Origin: an uncultured Desulfovibrio sp.
GTDB lineage: Bacteria > Desulfobacterota > Desulfovibrionia > Desulfovibrionales > Desulfovibrionaceae
Reading direction: 5' to 3'
Assembly (NCBI RefSeq): GCF_944327235.1
Contig: NZ_CALVHE010000005.1
Location: forward strand, 1 to 61,644
DNA: 61,644 nucleotides
Shown: piece by piece, positions 1-9,063 of the stretch
Position numbering within the stretch: position 1 is the first letter of the stretch
Layout of the letters: each line of letters begins with the position of its first letter
Program-made: the position numbers and the translations under genes
Notes under the pieces: model-generated
Told to the model about the DNA's origin: nothing
The model's input: the letters and a program-made list of their open reading frames with translations, nothing else
The model's database searches: none

Positions 1-30
1 GAGTAGACATGGTAACCTCCGTCTCCATAC

Positions 31-678
31 CTACTCTTTTTTGAAGCGTATGGAAATAATGAGTCCTGACCCTAGGTTTTTGACTGCGCAAAGTGAAAGG
101 AGATGGTACTGCAGATGCTCAGCGGCATCTGCCCGATCTTTTGACTTTGGAGACAGGCCCAATATGCAGACAAAACAGTGGAGTTCCTGAAATCGCCCCT
201 CTGGAAGCAGGCTTCGCACAAGCTCCTGCACATCCGCATCCGGCGAAAACAGCAACCTGTCAAGGATGTCTTCGGCTTTTTTGCGTTCCAACTTGTCCCG
301 GACGATGAGGTCGGCAATCTCCTTCATCACATCAACGAGCTTGAGTTGAAACGGCATGGCGAACAGAGGGAAACCCGCCGCCTCGGCCTGTTCCACCAGC
401 TCCCGCGGGACATCCTCCAGATACTCGCTGCCGACAAGGATGACCAATCCCGCAAGATTGTTGCGGATACATTCATCAAGGACTCCGGGCAACATGGCTT
501 GACCATGTTCAATGCCCGTGATGAACAACAGCTCTCCGCCGTGTACCCAAGGAGAGATCTCCACCGTCTGACCGATGTGGGGCCAGGTGATGGCGCGCTC
601 CAGACCCTTTTCCCCCGCAAGCAGCCTGATGCTGGAAAAACTTTTCAACTTGAGGATGTCATTGCACGTTACCGTCAT
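31..678 (-). CDS. PucR N-terminal-domain regulator, C-terminally truncated
   Basis: The 215-residue product matches the N-terminal ligand-sensing domain of PucR/CdaR-type transcriptional regulators (roughly residues 5-125, including a GGELLFITG segment and NNLAGLVI). Family members normally continue into a GGDEF-like region and a C-terminal helix-turn-helix, and neither is present. Translation stops just after a run of six A residues (coding strand; T run at 37-42), and both other frames stay open to the window edge, so a frameshift that hides the DNA-binding part is likely. The start at 676-678 is preceded by TGGAGCAACA, a good ribosome binding site. The target operon cannot be seen. Family assignment is fairly secure; whether the gene is broken or genuinely short is not resolved. 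Confidence 0.7.
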   Translation of the reverse strand: MTVTCNDILKLKSFSSIRLLAGEKGLERAITWPHIGQTVEISPWVHGGELLFITGIEHGQAMLPGVLDECIRNNLAGLVILVGSEYLEDVPRELVEQAEAAGFPLFAMPFQLKLVDVMKEIADLIVRDKLERKKAEDILDRLLFSPDADVQELVRSLLPEGRFQELHCFVCILGLSPKSKDRADAAEHLQYHLLSLCAVKNLGSGLIISIRFKKE

Positions 679-931
679 TGTTGCTCCATATGGCAGGTAA
701 GGTACAAAAATCGTCTAAAAAAAACCGGCTTGCTGAGCGTCCAGCCAGAAAAACGGATCATATCGGAGTAAAACATACTTATCCGGCTCGTGAAAATCCT
801 GCAAGCCTTGAGCCAATCATGATAAATAACAGGAGAAAATCATACTCCGCATCGTCGTTCCCCAAACGCAAGAATGAAGATGGGAGCATATGCACGAAGC
901 GTTTTCGATGCCGAAGCGGGATAAAGCATCC

Positions 932-1165
932 CTAATACCGCTCCGGCATATAATGCGGCGGCAGTTCGTTTGCCGGTCCATTCCCCTGTTTGCTCATCTG
1001 TTCCCGCAGCAAACGCAGCAGCTGGCAGGCTTCCGCAAGCCGACGCTCCATATCGTCAAGCTGACGTTGCTGCTGCACGAGCGCTTCGTGCAGGGCCTCC
1101 AGGCGCTGCTCCTGAAAATACATCCCTTCTTCCAGCCGCGTCAGCCGCTCTTCGTGATCCGCCAT
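932..1165 (-). CDS. slyX: SlyX-family coiled-coil protein
   Basis: This 77-residue protein begins MADHEERLTRLEEG and consists almost entirely of heptad-rich, Glu/Gln/Leu-rich helix ending in PPHYMPERY. That is the SlyX pattern, with a conserved C-terminal PPHY motif. SlyX is a small protein of unclear role, found beside slyD in enterobacteria. An upstream in-frame ATG at 1252 would add 29 unlike residues and overlap the divergent dgkA start. The ATG at 1163-1165 has GGGGGACAAGAGA just before it and gives the family length, so it was chosen. Confidence 0.75.
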   Translation of the reverse strand: MADHEERLTRLEEGMYFQEQRLEALHEALVQQQRQLDDMERRLAEACQLLRLLREQMSKQGNGPANELPPHYMPERY

Positions 1166-1269
1166 TCTCTTGTCCCCCGAAACTGCCTGTGCTACAGCAT
1201 GATGGTTTCCGAGCGTATCCAGCTCGCTGTACGACCCCGGCCACTCACGCAACCATTTCCCATACGCCC

Positions 1270-1674
1270 ATGTCCGACGAGCCCACCGCCCCGTTCCGCA
1301 ATCCCCTCAAGGGCCGTACCGGCCTTGTCCGTCTGCGCAACGCCCTGCGTTACTCCCTTGACGGCTACCGCGCCGCGTGGAAGGACGAGCAGGCCTTTCG
1401 CCAGATCATCGGCCTGTGCGTGCCGGGTCTTGTGCTGGCGGTGCTGTTCTGCCGCACCTGGGCGGAAGGCATCCTGCTTGTGCTGCCGCTGCTTTTTGCC
1501 GTCGTGGTGGAGCTGTGCAACAGCGCCATCGAAAATGTGGTGGATCGCATTTCTCCTGAGTGGCACCCGCTGGCCAAAAAAGCCAAGGACATGGGCAGCG
1601 CCGCGCAACTGACCGCGCAGCTCCTTATTGCGCTTGTCTGGGGCAGTTACCTGCTCGTCCGCATCTGCGCCTGA
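1270..1674 (+). CDS. dgkA: Diacylglycerol kinase (DgkA, integral membrane)
   Basis: The 134-residue product has the DgkA signature ELCNSAIENVVDRI around residues 78-91, containing the catalytic and metal-binding glutamates, followed by HPLAKKAKDMGSAA. Three hydrophobic helices are visible (approx. residues 47-62, 64-80 and 112-130). DgkA phosphorylates diacylglycerol to phosphatidic acid in the inner membrane, recycling lipid released during envelope glycan synthesis. The start was set at the ATG in 1270-1272, because longer in-frame starts overlap slyX and add non-family sequence. It is transcribed divergently from slyX with about 100 bases between the starts. Confidence 0.88.
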   Translation: MSDEPTAPFRNPLKGRTGLVRLRNALRYSLDGYRAAWKDEQAFRQIIGLCVPGLVLAVLFCRTWAEGILLVLPLLFAVVVELCNSAIENVVDRISPEWHPLAKKAKDMGSAAQLTAQLLIALVWGSYLLVRICA

Positions 1675-1709
1675 AGGCCGCGCCGTGTTTTTTTCTGAGA
1701 AAAGCAATT

Positions 1710-1733
1710 GAGGGAAGGGCAAACCCTTCCCTC
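1710..1733. terminator. Hairpin between convergent dgkA and proB
   Basis: A perfect 10-bp stem (GAGGGAAGGG / CCCTTCCCTC) with a four-base CAAA loop lies between the convergent ends of dgkA and proB. A clear U tract follows on neither side, so termination efficiency is uncertain. Confidence 0.45.
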
Positions 1734-1762
1734 CAAATCAACCAGGATAGTGTTAACGGGCC

Positions 1763-1910
1763 TAGAGCATTTTCAGTTTGAAACGCTTCGCGTTCCAAAC
1801 CATACGGCCTGTCGTTTCGCGGAAAAAACGCGGTTTTTCCGCTCACTTTTGGCCGGGCGGCGCTGTGCTGCCGCCTCGCATTTTGCCTTTTTCAAAGGCA
1901 AAATGCTCTA
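1763..1910 (+). mobile_element. MITE-like repeat family A, copy A1 (148 bp)
   Basis: This full-length copy starts TAGAGCATTTTCAGTTTGAA and ends AAAGGCAAAATGCTCTA, giving imperfect inverted ends of about 20 bp. Inside are three hairpins, including a central GCGGAAAAA / TTTTTCCGC stem. Its right end reads TAG on the minus strand and supplies the proB stop codon (1908-1910). It is 148 bp long, the same as copies A2, A4 and A5. Confidence 0.85.
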
Positions 1911-3122
1911 AACGGCGGCCTCCAGCAGCATATTGTCCCGGTGGATGACTTCGGGATAGTGGGCGTCACCCAGGATGGCCGCCACTTCGATACGTTTGAG
2001 CCCCATGATCTTGCGCAGGTCCGGGGCGCTGTAGTTGCTCAGGCCCACGCCGAGGGTGGCGCTCCCGCCGTCCGCATTGAGACGGGCGATACGCACCAGC
2101 GCCCCCTGCTGGAAGTTGCCCTCCACCTGCCGCACGCCGCCGGGCAGCAGGCTGCCGCCCCGGTTTTGCAGGGCCTCCGCCGCGCCCGTGTCCACAAAGA
2201 CCGTGCCCGTGGGGTCGGACTGGTAGGCAAGCCAGAACTTCCGGCGGGAGATGGCGTGCTCGGCCGGGCGTACCCATGTGCCCACATCTTCCCCGGCAAA
2301 GGCCCGGCACATGATGTTCGGCTGTCGGCCGGGCAGGATGAGCGTAGGCACGCCGAGCTGGGCGGCGCGACGGGCCGCGGTGAGCTTGGAATACATGCCG
2401 CCGGTGCCGACGGTGGTCTTGCCGCCGCACAGCTTGCCCAGATCCAGTTCGCCCACGTTCTCCACGCAGGGCATGACGCCGACGGTGGGATCTTCCTGCG
2501 GATTGCCCGCCAGCACGCCGGGAGCGGAGGTCAGGTTGATGAAGAGATCCGCGCCGGTCAGATTGACCAGCAGGCTGGAAAGACAGTCATTGTCCCCGAA
2601 TTTCAGTTCCGCCACGGAAACGGTATCGTTCTCGTTGACGATGGGCAGGACATCCCATTGCAGCAGTTCGGCAAAGGTATTGCGCGCATTGAGGAAGCGC
2701 TGCCGCGCGCGCAGGTCGTCGCGGGTGAGCAGCACCTGCGCCGTGGGCAGGCCGTGGGGAGCAAAGGCCCTGTCCCAGGCCCGCATGAGCTGGCCCTGTC
2801 CGACGGCCGCGGCGGCCTGCCGGGCCGCAAGGCCCACCACGTCAAAATGGCGCTCATGCCGGGCAAGGGTGGCACGCCCCGCCGCCACGGCGGCCGAAGA
2901 GACAAGGATGAGACGCCGGGCCGGGCCGTCGCCGCAAGGGGCATCCGGCATACCGAGCCCGCCGCGCAGGGCCGCCATCTGGGTCGCGATATTTTCCAGC
3001 ACCGCCGCGCAGAGGCCGGACGGATCCGTCAGCACGGCGCTGCCTATCTTGATGATCACGAGGCGGGCATGTGCCAGCGCCGCGCGCTTTTCCTCTCGCC
3101 AGTCCACAGGACGGGTCTTCAT
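1908..3122 (-). CDS. proB: Glutamate 5-kinase (ProB) with C-terminal PUA domain
   Basis: ProB phosphorylates glutamate to glutamyl-5-phosphate, the first step of proline synthesis in the cytoplasm. The amino-acid-kinase domain occupies about residues 15-265: VIIKIGSAVLTD for phosphate binding, NENDTVSV, FGDNDCLS and GTGGMYSKLTAA near its end. A PUA domain follows (about 285-370). The ATG at 3120-3122 has GGAGGACAT directly upstream. A longer start at 3150-3152 would overlap the obg stop as ATGA and add ten residues without its own strong site. It is the last gene of rplU-rpmA-obg-proB. The TAG stop is formed by the end of repeat A1, so the terminal residues (LLEAAV) adjoin a mobile-element insertion. 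Confidence 0.92.
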   Translation of the reverse strand: MKTRPVDWREEKRAALAHARLVIIKIGSAVLTDPSGLCAAVLENIATQMAALRGGLGMPDAPCGDGPARRLILVSSAAVAAGRATLARHERHFDVVGLAARQAAAAVGQGQLMRAWDRAFAPHGLPTAQVLLTRDDLRARQRFLNARNTFAELLQWDVLPIVNENDTVSVAELKFGDNDCLSSLLVNLTGADLFINLTSAPGVLAGNPQEDPTVGVMPCVENVGELDLGKLCGGKTTVGTGGMYSKLTAARRAAQLGVPTLILPGRQPNIMCRAFAGEDVGTWVRPAEHAISRRKFWLAYQSDPTGTVFVDTGAAEALQNRGGSLLPGGVRQVEGNFQQGALVRIARLNADGGSATLGVGLSNYSAPDLRKIMGLKRIEVAAILGDAHYPEVIHRDNMLLEAAV

Positions 3123-3148
3123 ATGTCCTCCGGTCGGGGCCCGGTCGA

Positions 3149-4249
3149 TCATTCTCTGGTGTAGACGACTTCGATATCCTCGAAATCGTCCTCTTCCGCC
3201 TCGGGAGCATCCCAGGCGCGATGCAGCGGGTCGTGCGTCTCCAGACTGTCACGCATACGCCAGAGTTCGGCCACCAGCGGCTCCAGTCCCTCACCCTCGC
3301 GCGCGGAGATGAAAAAGACCTGCCGCCCGTCGGCGGCGGCCCGCTCCCGCAGAGCTTCCAGCCGTTCGGACGTCACGAGGTCGATCTTGTTCACCACCTC
3401 GATCTGCCGTCGCTGACCGAGCTCTTCGCTGAAACGCCGCAACTCCTCGTTGATCAGTTCAAAACCGGCCCAGGGGTCATCATCGTTCACATCCTCGATG
3501 CTCAGGATGTGCACGAGAAAACGCGTCCGCTCCACATGTTTGAGGAAGCGATGCCCCAGGCCCTGCCCCTCGTGCGCCCCTTCGATGAGGCCGGGGATGT
3601 CAGCGATGACCATGCGGCGGTCGGGATCATATTCGTCGATCATGACCCCAAGATTGGGCGTCAGCGTGGTGAAGGGGTACGCCGCGATCTTGGGACGAGC
3701 GGCCGAGACCTGCGAGATGAAGGTGGACTTGCCGGCATTGGGCAGGCCCAGCAGACCGGCATCCGCCAGGATCTTGAGTTCAAGGCGCAGATCCACCACC
3801 TCGCCGGGCTCGCCGGGCTGGGCGAAACGCGGCGCGCGCATGGTAGAGGTCTTGAAATGTTCATTGCCCTTGCCGCCCCGGCCGCCCTGCGCCACCAGCA
3901 CTTCCTGCCCGGCTTCGCTCAGGTCGGCCAGCAGTCGTTCGCCGTCCTCATCCACGGCATAGGCCAGCGTACCCACCGGCAGATCGAGCACAAGATCCTC
4001 GCCGTTCTTGCCGTCGCACTGGCTGCCCATGCCGGGCTGGCCGTTGCGGGCCTCGTACAGGCGCTTGAGCCGGAAATCATACAGAGAGAGCAGGCGGGGT
4101 TCGGCCCTCAGGATGACCGAACCGCCATTGCCGCCGTTGCCGCCATTGGGGCCGCCGCGCGGCACAAACTTTTCACGGCGGAAGGACACGCAGCCGTGTC
4201 CCCCCTTGCCGGCGCGTACCTGGATGCGGGCTTCGTCCACAAATCTCAT
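3149..4249 (-). CDS. obgE: Obg/CgtA GTPase
   Basis: This 366-residue essential ribosome-associated GTPase acts in 50S subunit maturation. The N-terminal Obg fold is glycine-rich (GGPNGGNGGNGGSVIL). The G domain follows with GLPNAGKST (G1), FTTLTPNLG (G2), DIPGLIEGAHEGQGLG (G3), NKID (G4) and a final SA motif (G5), then an acidic tail (EAEEDDFEDIEVV). The start MRFVDEARI at 4247-4249 is preceded by ACGGAGCCCGC; the upstream in-frame ATG at 4315 adds unlike sequence. It lies downstream of rplU and rpmA, the conserved order in most bacteria. Confidence 0.95.
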   Translation of the reverse strand: MRFVDEARIQVRAGKGGHGCVSFRREKFVPRGGPNGGNGGNGGSVILRAEPRLLSLYDFRLKRLYEARNGQPGMGSQCDGKNGEDLVLDLPVGTLAYAVDEDGERLLADLSEAGQEVLVAQGGRGGKGNEHFKTSTMRAPRFAQPGEPGEVVDLRLELKILADAGLLGLPNAGKSTFISQVSAARPKIAAYPFTTLTPNLGVMIDEYDPDRRMVIADIPGLIEGAHEGQGLGHRFLKHVERTRFLVHILSIEDVNDDDPWAGFELINEELRRFSEELGQRRQIEVVNKIDLVTSERLEALRERAAADGRQVFFISAREGEGLEPLVAELWRMRDSLETHDPLHRAWDAPEAEEDDFEDIEVVYTRE

Positions 4250-4370
4250 GCGGGCTCCGTACCGTTGCGGGCAACGGCGGTAAAAAGGTTCTTGCGCACA
4301 GCGCGCAAACAGCAAAAGGGAAGAAGCCCTGCGGCCTCTTCCCCGAAAAATTGCCCCTGCCGCGACCGGA

Positions 4371-4643
4371 TTAGTTGGCGGCGGGAACTTCCACGTGGAC
4401 GCGAGTCAGCACACGACGCTTGCGGGTGTACTTTTCGTAACGCACCACGCCGTCCACCTTGGCGAACAGGGTGTAATCCCTGCCCATGCCCACGTTTTCA
4501 CCGGGATAGATCCGGGTCCCAAGCTGACGCACGAGGATGTTGCCCGCCAGCACCTGCTGCCCGCCAAAACGCTTGACGCCGCGTCTTTGGCCCGCACTGT
4601 CGCGGCCGTTGCGCGAAGAGCCGCCTGCTTTTTTATGAGCCAT
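4371..4643 (-). CDS. rpmA: 50S ribosomal protein bL27
   Basis: The 90-residue product begins [20 protein letters not shown] and contains [18 protein letters not shown] and the [13 protein letters not shown] block, all diagnostic for bL27. Its basic N-terminal tail reaches the peptidyl-transferase centre. There is no N-terminal extension of the Firmicutes type that needs cleavage. AAGGAG precedes the start. It is co-transcribed with rplU (32-base gap) and obg. Confidence 0.97.
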   Translation of the reverse strand: MAHKKAGGSSRNGRDSAGQRRGVKRFGGQQVLAGNILVRQLGTRIYPGENVGMGRDYTLFAKVDGVVRYEKYTRKRRVLTRVHVEVPAAN

Positions 4644-4675
4644 GATTTACTCCTTGCTTGCGCGCCGGGGCGCGG

Positions 4676-4984
4676 CTAGCCGTTGATGCTCTTGACGCGA
4701 ATGGTGGTGTAGTCCTGACGGTGACCGCGCAGCTTGCGCGAGTCATTGCGACGCCAGCGCTTGAAGACCATCACCTTGGCGCCGCGACCGTGTTCCACCA
4801 CTTCGGCGGTAACAGCGGCATTGGCAACGTAGGGAGCGCCCACCTTGCACTGACCGCCGCCGATCATCAGCACCTTGTCCAGCGTGATCTCGCTGCCGGC
4901 CTGCGCGGACAGCTTTTCCACAACCACTTTGGAACCTTCTTCCACGCGGTACTGCTTACCGCCGGTTTCAATAATAGCGTACAT
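4676..4984 (-). CDS. rplU: 50S ribosomal protein bL21
   Basis: The 102-residue product starts MYAIIETGGKQYRVEEGSKV, the standard bL21 N-terminus, and carries the C-terminal GHRQDYTTIRVKSI signature. The start at 4982-4984 has GGAGGTCGAGC upstream; an in-frame ATG 45 bases earlier lacks support. It binds 23S rRNA next to bL20 in the large subunit. It is the first gene of the minus-strand rplU-rpmA-obg-proB operon, divergent from the rRNA methyltransferase gene. Confidence 0.96.
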   Translation of the reverse strand: MYAIIETGGKQYRVEEGSKVVVEKLSAQAGSEITLDKVLMIGGGQCKVGAPYVANAAVTAEVVEHGRGAKVMVFKRWRRNDSRKLRGHRQDYTTIRVKSING

Positions 4985-5171
4985 GCTCGACCTCCGAAAA
5001 GAGAAAGGCTTTTTTGCCTCATTATTCACTGAATGTCAATGCGGCTTTTCCGTTTTGCCGCCGCTGGCTCTTAGCACGATTTGCGCGACATGGCAAGCGA
5101 AAGCCGCGTCCTTCCCTCATTTTCTCCGCTCCGCCGCTTGCGGCCCCGCCGCGAAATCCGTACAAAGGGGC

Positions 5172-6716
5172 ATGACCGCAGATACCCCTCTCCTTGTCAT
5201 CGAGGCGCTCGCCCACGATGGGCGCGGCATCGCCCGCACGCCGGACGGCGTCGTCTTCGTGTCCGACTGCCTTCCCGGACAGACGGTCAGGACCCGTCTG
5301 CTGCGGCGCAAGGCCAACTTTGCCGAAGCCTGCCGGGTGGAGCTCGTGCAGGCTGGCCCCGACGACCGCGCTCCGCTCTGCCCGCATCAGGCGCAGTGCG
5401 GCGGCTGCCCCTGGCAATGTCTTGCCCGCCCCGCCCAGCTCCGCTGGAAGGAGCAGCTTCTGCGGGACGCCCTGCAACGTATCGGCAGGCTGACGGCCCC
5501 TCCGCTGCTCCCCATCCTTGCCGATCCTCAGGAAACGCATTTCCGCAACAAGATGGAATTCGCCTTCGGCATGGCTTCGGACTCCGGTACGACTGACCGA
5601 CAGGACGGCGCGCGCCTCTGTCTCGGCCTGCGGCAGCGCGGCGGCCTTGCGGTCGTCCCCGTGCCGGGATGCCGCCTTTTGCCGCCGGAAACGCTGACTG
5701 TCGTCCGCTCGGCGGAAGAGCTGGCGAGAGAGCTCTCGGCCGGGGATCCCCGTCTGACCGCCCATACGCCCGCTCCTCGCCCGCATCGGGGCGGACAGGG
5801 CAGAGCGGGGCGGGACAGGGGCAAGGGCTTCTGGCGCTTCCTCACCCTGCGGCGCGGGCTTGCGCCACAGTGCGGGCTGACGCCTCAGGAAGCCCTCGAC
5901 AGGCCGGAGGACTGGCGGATCTGGGCCGTCTGTCTGACCAGTCCCGGCGATGCCCGGCAGCGCCGCGTCGTGCGCACGCTGGGTGAACGCCTGCTCGCGC
6001 GCCATCCGCATCTTGCCGGATTCCTCCACGAAGAACGCCAGCGGGACGATGCCCTGGCCCAGGGCGAGCGGCGCGTCTTTCGTCTGGGTGCGGACGGTGG
6101 GGAAGGGGAGGAGGCCGGACTGTTTCGTCTACCGCTGGGAGGCCAGTGGTTCACGCTGGATGCGGCATCTTTTTTTCAGGTCAATACGGATGCGGCGCAG
6201 CTGCTTGCCCGCGAAGTGCTGGACCAGCTGCTGCCCGCTCTGTGCGGAAGGGCGGCGGATGCGCGGGACCTCCCAGCATCGGGCCGCCTGCTGGATCTCT
6301 ATTGCGGCGTGGGGGCGCCGGGGCTGCTCGCGGCGCGCCACGTCTCCGAGACCTGCGGACTCGAATATGATGCGCGCGCCGTCCGCCTGGCCCGTCGCAA
6401 CGCCGCGGCCCTCGGCTGCCGGGGCGTCTGGCAAGCCGGGGATGCCGGGAAGCTCCTGAGCGAGAGGGCGGATGCGCCCGGCAGCTTTGACGCCGCCCTG
6501 GTGGATCCACCGCGGGCCGGGATGGATGCCGTGGTACGCGAACACCTGTTGCGTCTGCGGCCGCCGCATATCCTGCTCGTTTCCTGCAATCCCGCCACGC
6601 TGGCGCGAGACGCCGCCTGCATGGCGCAGGACTACGAACCACTGGCCATCCGGCCCGTGGATCTTTTCCCGCACACGCCGCATCTGGAGTCCGTCAGCCT
6701 CTGGCGACGCCGTTAG
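5172..6716 (+). CDS. rlmD: 23S rRNA (uracil-5-)-methyltransferase, RlmD/RumA family
   Basis: This 514-residue class I SAM methyltransferase makes m5U in 23S rRNA. An N-terminal TRAM-like beta domain (residues 5-60) is followed by an iron-sulfur cysteine cluster, CPHQAQCGGCPWQC (about 74-87). The SAM domain has LYCGVGAPGLLAA, DPPRAGMD and the catalytic-loop cysteine in VSCNPATLARD; FFQVNTDAAQLL is the usual RNA-binding motif. A proline/glycine/arginine-rich insertion lies near residues 205-225. Start ATG 5172-5174 follows AAAGGGGC. The stop TAG coincides with the TA of an IS-like end. The exact target uridine is an inference from family. Confidence 0.88.
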   Translation: MTADTPLLVIEALAHDGRGIARTPDGVVFVSDCLPGQTVRTRLLRRKANFAEACRVELVQAGPDDRAPLCPHQAQCGGCPWQCLARPAQLRWKEQLLRDALQRIGRLTAPPLLPILADPQETHFRNKMEFAFGMASDSGTTDRQDGARLCLGLRQRGGLAVVPVPGCRLLPPETLTVVRSAEELARELSAGDPRLTAHTPAPRPHRGGQGRAGRDRGKGFWRFLTLRRGLAPQCGLTPQEALDRPEDWRIWAVCLTSPGDARQRRVVRTLGERLLARHPHLAGFLHEERQRDDALAQGERRVFRLGADGGEGEEAGLFRLPLGGQWFTLDAASFFQVNTDAAQLLAREVLDQLLPALCGRAADARDLPASGRLLDLYCGVGAPGLLAARHVSETCGLEYDARAVRLARRNAAALGCRGVWQAGDAGKLLSERADAPGSFDAALVDPPRAGMDAVVREHLLRLRPPHILLVSCNPATLARDAACMAQDYEPLAIRPVDLFPHTPHLESVSLWRRR

Positions 6717-6752
6717 GTCCTGTTAATATTATCCTTTCTTGTTTGGGGGAAG
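6715..6752 (+). mobile_element. Degenerate IS/MITE end, site 1
   Basis: AGGTCCTGTTAATATTAT followed after a short spacer by GTTTGGGGGA. The same arrangement recurs near 40627 and 45680. No transposase remnant is visible nearby, so it is read as a solo terminal fragment. Confidence 0.4.
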
Positions 6753-6928
6753 GCGGCCCCCTCGCTCTGCTGTCGATGTCCGTTACAACAATAAACTGCG
6801 CATGGCGTTACCAGCTCCCAAGGCACGCCGAGCATTGTACATTGACGATTTTGGCTGCCGCTGGTACGGTATCAGGCGACCATTGGCAGGTGCGGCATGG
6901 TCCGCCGGACGACAGACGCGGGGGTCGC

Positions 6929-7279
6929 ATGTCCTTCAGGGAAATTTTGCAGCAACAGCAGCGCGGCCTCGAATTCATGGGGAATGTCGGGGTCATTGGG
7001 CTGCATATGGTCAGCGGGCCGCTGGTGGGCGTCGCCATTGGATATGGTCTGGACGCCTGGCTGGGGACCGGCCCCTGGTGCAAGCTGGTCTTCCTGCTCG
7101 TGGGCATCGGCGCGGGTTTCCTCAATGTGTATCGGGACAGCCGCCGTTTGCTGGACCGCATGGCGCGTGAGGATGCGCGACGCAAGGGAACACGGGACGA
7201 CGCGCAAGCCACGGAGGACGGCGCGCCGCAGGGACAGCCGCCCGTGACTGGCGGAGAGCAGAGGCATGAACGCCCCTGA
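6929..7279 (+). CDS. atpZ: AtpZ/AtpI-type F0 accessory membrane protein
   Basis: This small protein (116 residues) has two predicted membrane helices (about residues 17-38 and 44-62) containing VSGPLVGVAIGYGLDAWLG, the pattern of ATPase gene-1/AtpZ proteins, followed by a long charged hydrophilic tail. Such proteins assist F0 assembly or Mg transport and typically begin the F0 operon. The ATG at 6929-6931 was chosen because upstream in-frame starts add unlike residues across the intergenic region. It overlaps the next gene by 14 bases, showing translational coupling. Confidence 0.78.
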   Translation: MSFREILQQQQRGLEFMGNVGVIGLHMVSGPLVGVAIGYGLDAWLGTGPWCKLVFLLVGIGAGFLNVYRDSRRLLDRMAREDARRKGTRDDAQATEDGAPQGQPPVTGGEQRHERP

Positions 7280-7703
7280 GACCCTTAGCGCCATATCGGC
7301 CCGACTGGACGGCTGGCTGTGGCGGCGGGGCATCCGTCATATGCAGATACTGCCCCTGCTGCGGAACCTTCTGCTGGCTTCCGCGCTGTTGTTGCTGGCG
7401 GGCGGCCTGATCGTCACGCTGGGGCTTGGTCCGTCCGTGCTCTGGGCCGGGACGGGCTGCACGCTGATGACATGGATTTTCTGGGAGCTGGCGCGTTTTT
7501 TTCTTCGCCGTTCCCTGAATGATGACGGCATGGCGGTGCTGCCCCTGCTGCTGTTGCGCTGGGGGCTGCGCCTGATCGTCGGGGCCGGTGTGGTCTATCT
7601 GGTCCTCATCGTGGGCAGGGCCTCCCCGATGGCCTTCGTGGCCGGGCTGGTGCTTGCCGAGATCATTGCCCTTGTCAGTTACGTTCGCGCCGGAAGGCGC
7701 TGA
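7266..7703 (+). CDS. atpI: ATP synthase protein I-like membrane protein
   Basis: A 145-residue protein with four hydrophobic segments (about residues 30-52, 58-76, 90-115 and 118-138), the size and topology of AtpI, which helps assemble the c-ring. The first 25 residues are polar. The start overlaps the end of atpZ, and the stop lies 49 bases before atpB. Sequence motifs are weak, as is usual in this family, so the call rests mainly on topology and position in the F0 operon. Confidence 0.68.
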   Translation: MNAPETLSAISARLDGWLWRRGIRHMQILPLLRNLLLASALLLLAGGLIVTLGLGPSVLWAGTGCTLMTWIFWELARFFLRRSLNDDGMAVLPLLLLRWGLRLIVGAGVVYLVLIVGRASPMAFVAGLVLAEIIALVSYVRAGRR

Positions 7704-7752
7704 ACCCATACCGGCGTCGTCCGGCAGGGACGACGCATACGAGGAGGCTCCT

Positions 7753-8457
7753 ATGGCTGGTGGTTTGCCGCATCCGGTACTGCTTTCCACCTTTCTGGAC
7801 ATGGATGAAGTCATCATCAATGGTCAGGCGGTGGAATTCAAGCATGTCTTTTACTCCTGGGTCTGCATGGCCGTCCTCTTCATTCTGGCTTTCATCGTTC
7901 GCCGCCGCCTCACGCTGGTGCCGGGACGCCTGCAGAATGTCTTTGAGGCCATCGTCGATACCATAGAGAATTTCGTCTGCGGCAGCATGGGCGAGGCGGG
8001 ACGCAAGTTCGTCCCCCTGCTGGCGGGCATCTTCATCTATATCTTCTCCATGAACATCATGGGCCTGATCCCGGGCCTCGACGCGCCTACGGCCAACCTG
8101 AACACCACGGTCTGCATGGCCCTCTTCGTGCTCGTCTTTTACAATGCCGTCGGTCTGTGGAAGTGGAAGGCGCATTACGTCCATCATTTCACCGGCCCCT
8201 CCAAGTTCCTCGTGCCGCTCATGTTCCCGCTGGAGATCGTGTCGCACCTCTCGCGCCCGGTCTCGCTTTCTCTCCGTCTTTTCGGCAATATCCGCGGCGA
8301 AGAGATCGTCATGATCCTCTTCTTCGTCATGGCGCCTATCCTGGGGACCATCCCGATCTACGCCCTCTTCCTGCTCGGCAAGACCATGCAGGCCTTCGTC
8401 TTCTTCATCCTGACGATGGTCTACATCAAGGGCGCGCTGGAAGCCCCGGAACATTAG
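7753..8457 (+). CDS. atpB: F0F1 ATP synthase subunit a
   Basis: The 234-residue subunit a forms the proton half-channels against the c-ring. It has five to six membrane helices, the NIMGLIPG segment after the second helix, and [14 protein letters not shown], where the arginine is the essential stator residue. GAGGAGGCTCCT directly precedes the ATG at 7753-7755, which fixes the start. It is followed by atpE. The F1 genes are not adjacent, matching the split F0/F1 layout of many Desulfovibrionales. Confidence 0.95.
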   Translation: MAGGLPHPVLLSTFLDMDEVIINGQAVEFKHVFYSWVCMAVLFILAFIVRRRLTLVPGRLQNVFEAIVDTIENFVCGSMGEAGRKFVPLLAGIFIYIFSMNIMGLIPGLDAPTANLNTTVCMALFVLVFYNAVGLWKWKAHYVHHFTGPSKFLVPLMFPLEIVSHLSRPVSLSLRLFGNIRGEEIVMILFFVMAPILGTIPIYALFLLGKTMQAFVFFILTMVYIKGALEAPEH

Positions 8458-8511
8458 ACCCGTCCATCTGTGGGGAATGGTCGCTTGCGACCCAACAATA
8501 AACCGTTCTAG

Positions 8512-8844
<333 letters not shown>

Positions 8845-8868
8845 TCTCCGGGCATCACGACATGTCCA

Positions 8869-8894
8869 GGGGGGCTTCGGCCCCCCTTTTTTTT
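8869..8894 (+). terminator. Rho-independent terminator after atpE
   Basis: A six-G/six-C stem with a CTTCGG loop region is followed by eight T residues. It ends the F0 operon and separates it from rex. Confidence 0.93.
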
Positions 8895-9009
8895 ATGCCC
8901 GCCGCGCGAGCATCTCGTGTCCTGTCCTGCGGGAAGGTATCGCAATGAAAACCTTTTTCATATTTGGTCCCAGCTCTTCCCTTGCGTGGTGAAAAAAATT
9001 GCAGTACGT

Positions 9010-9031
9010 TTGCAAAAACTTTATTTCACAA
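9010..9031. promoter_or_regulatory. Possible Rex operator upstream of rex
   Basis: On the minus strand this 22-base site reads TTGTGAAATAAA, then GTTTTTGCAA. The first half matches the Rex consensus (TTGTGAA-N4-TTCACAA type); the second half is poor. It lies 33 bases before the rex start, suggesting possible autoregulation. Confidence 0.3.
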
Positions 9032-9063
9032 CAGAGCAGGCGGCTCTCCCACAGGACACTTTC

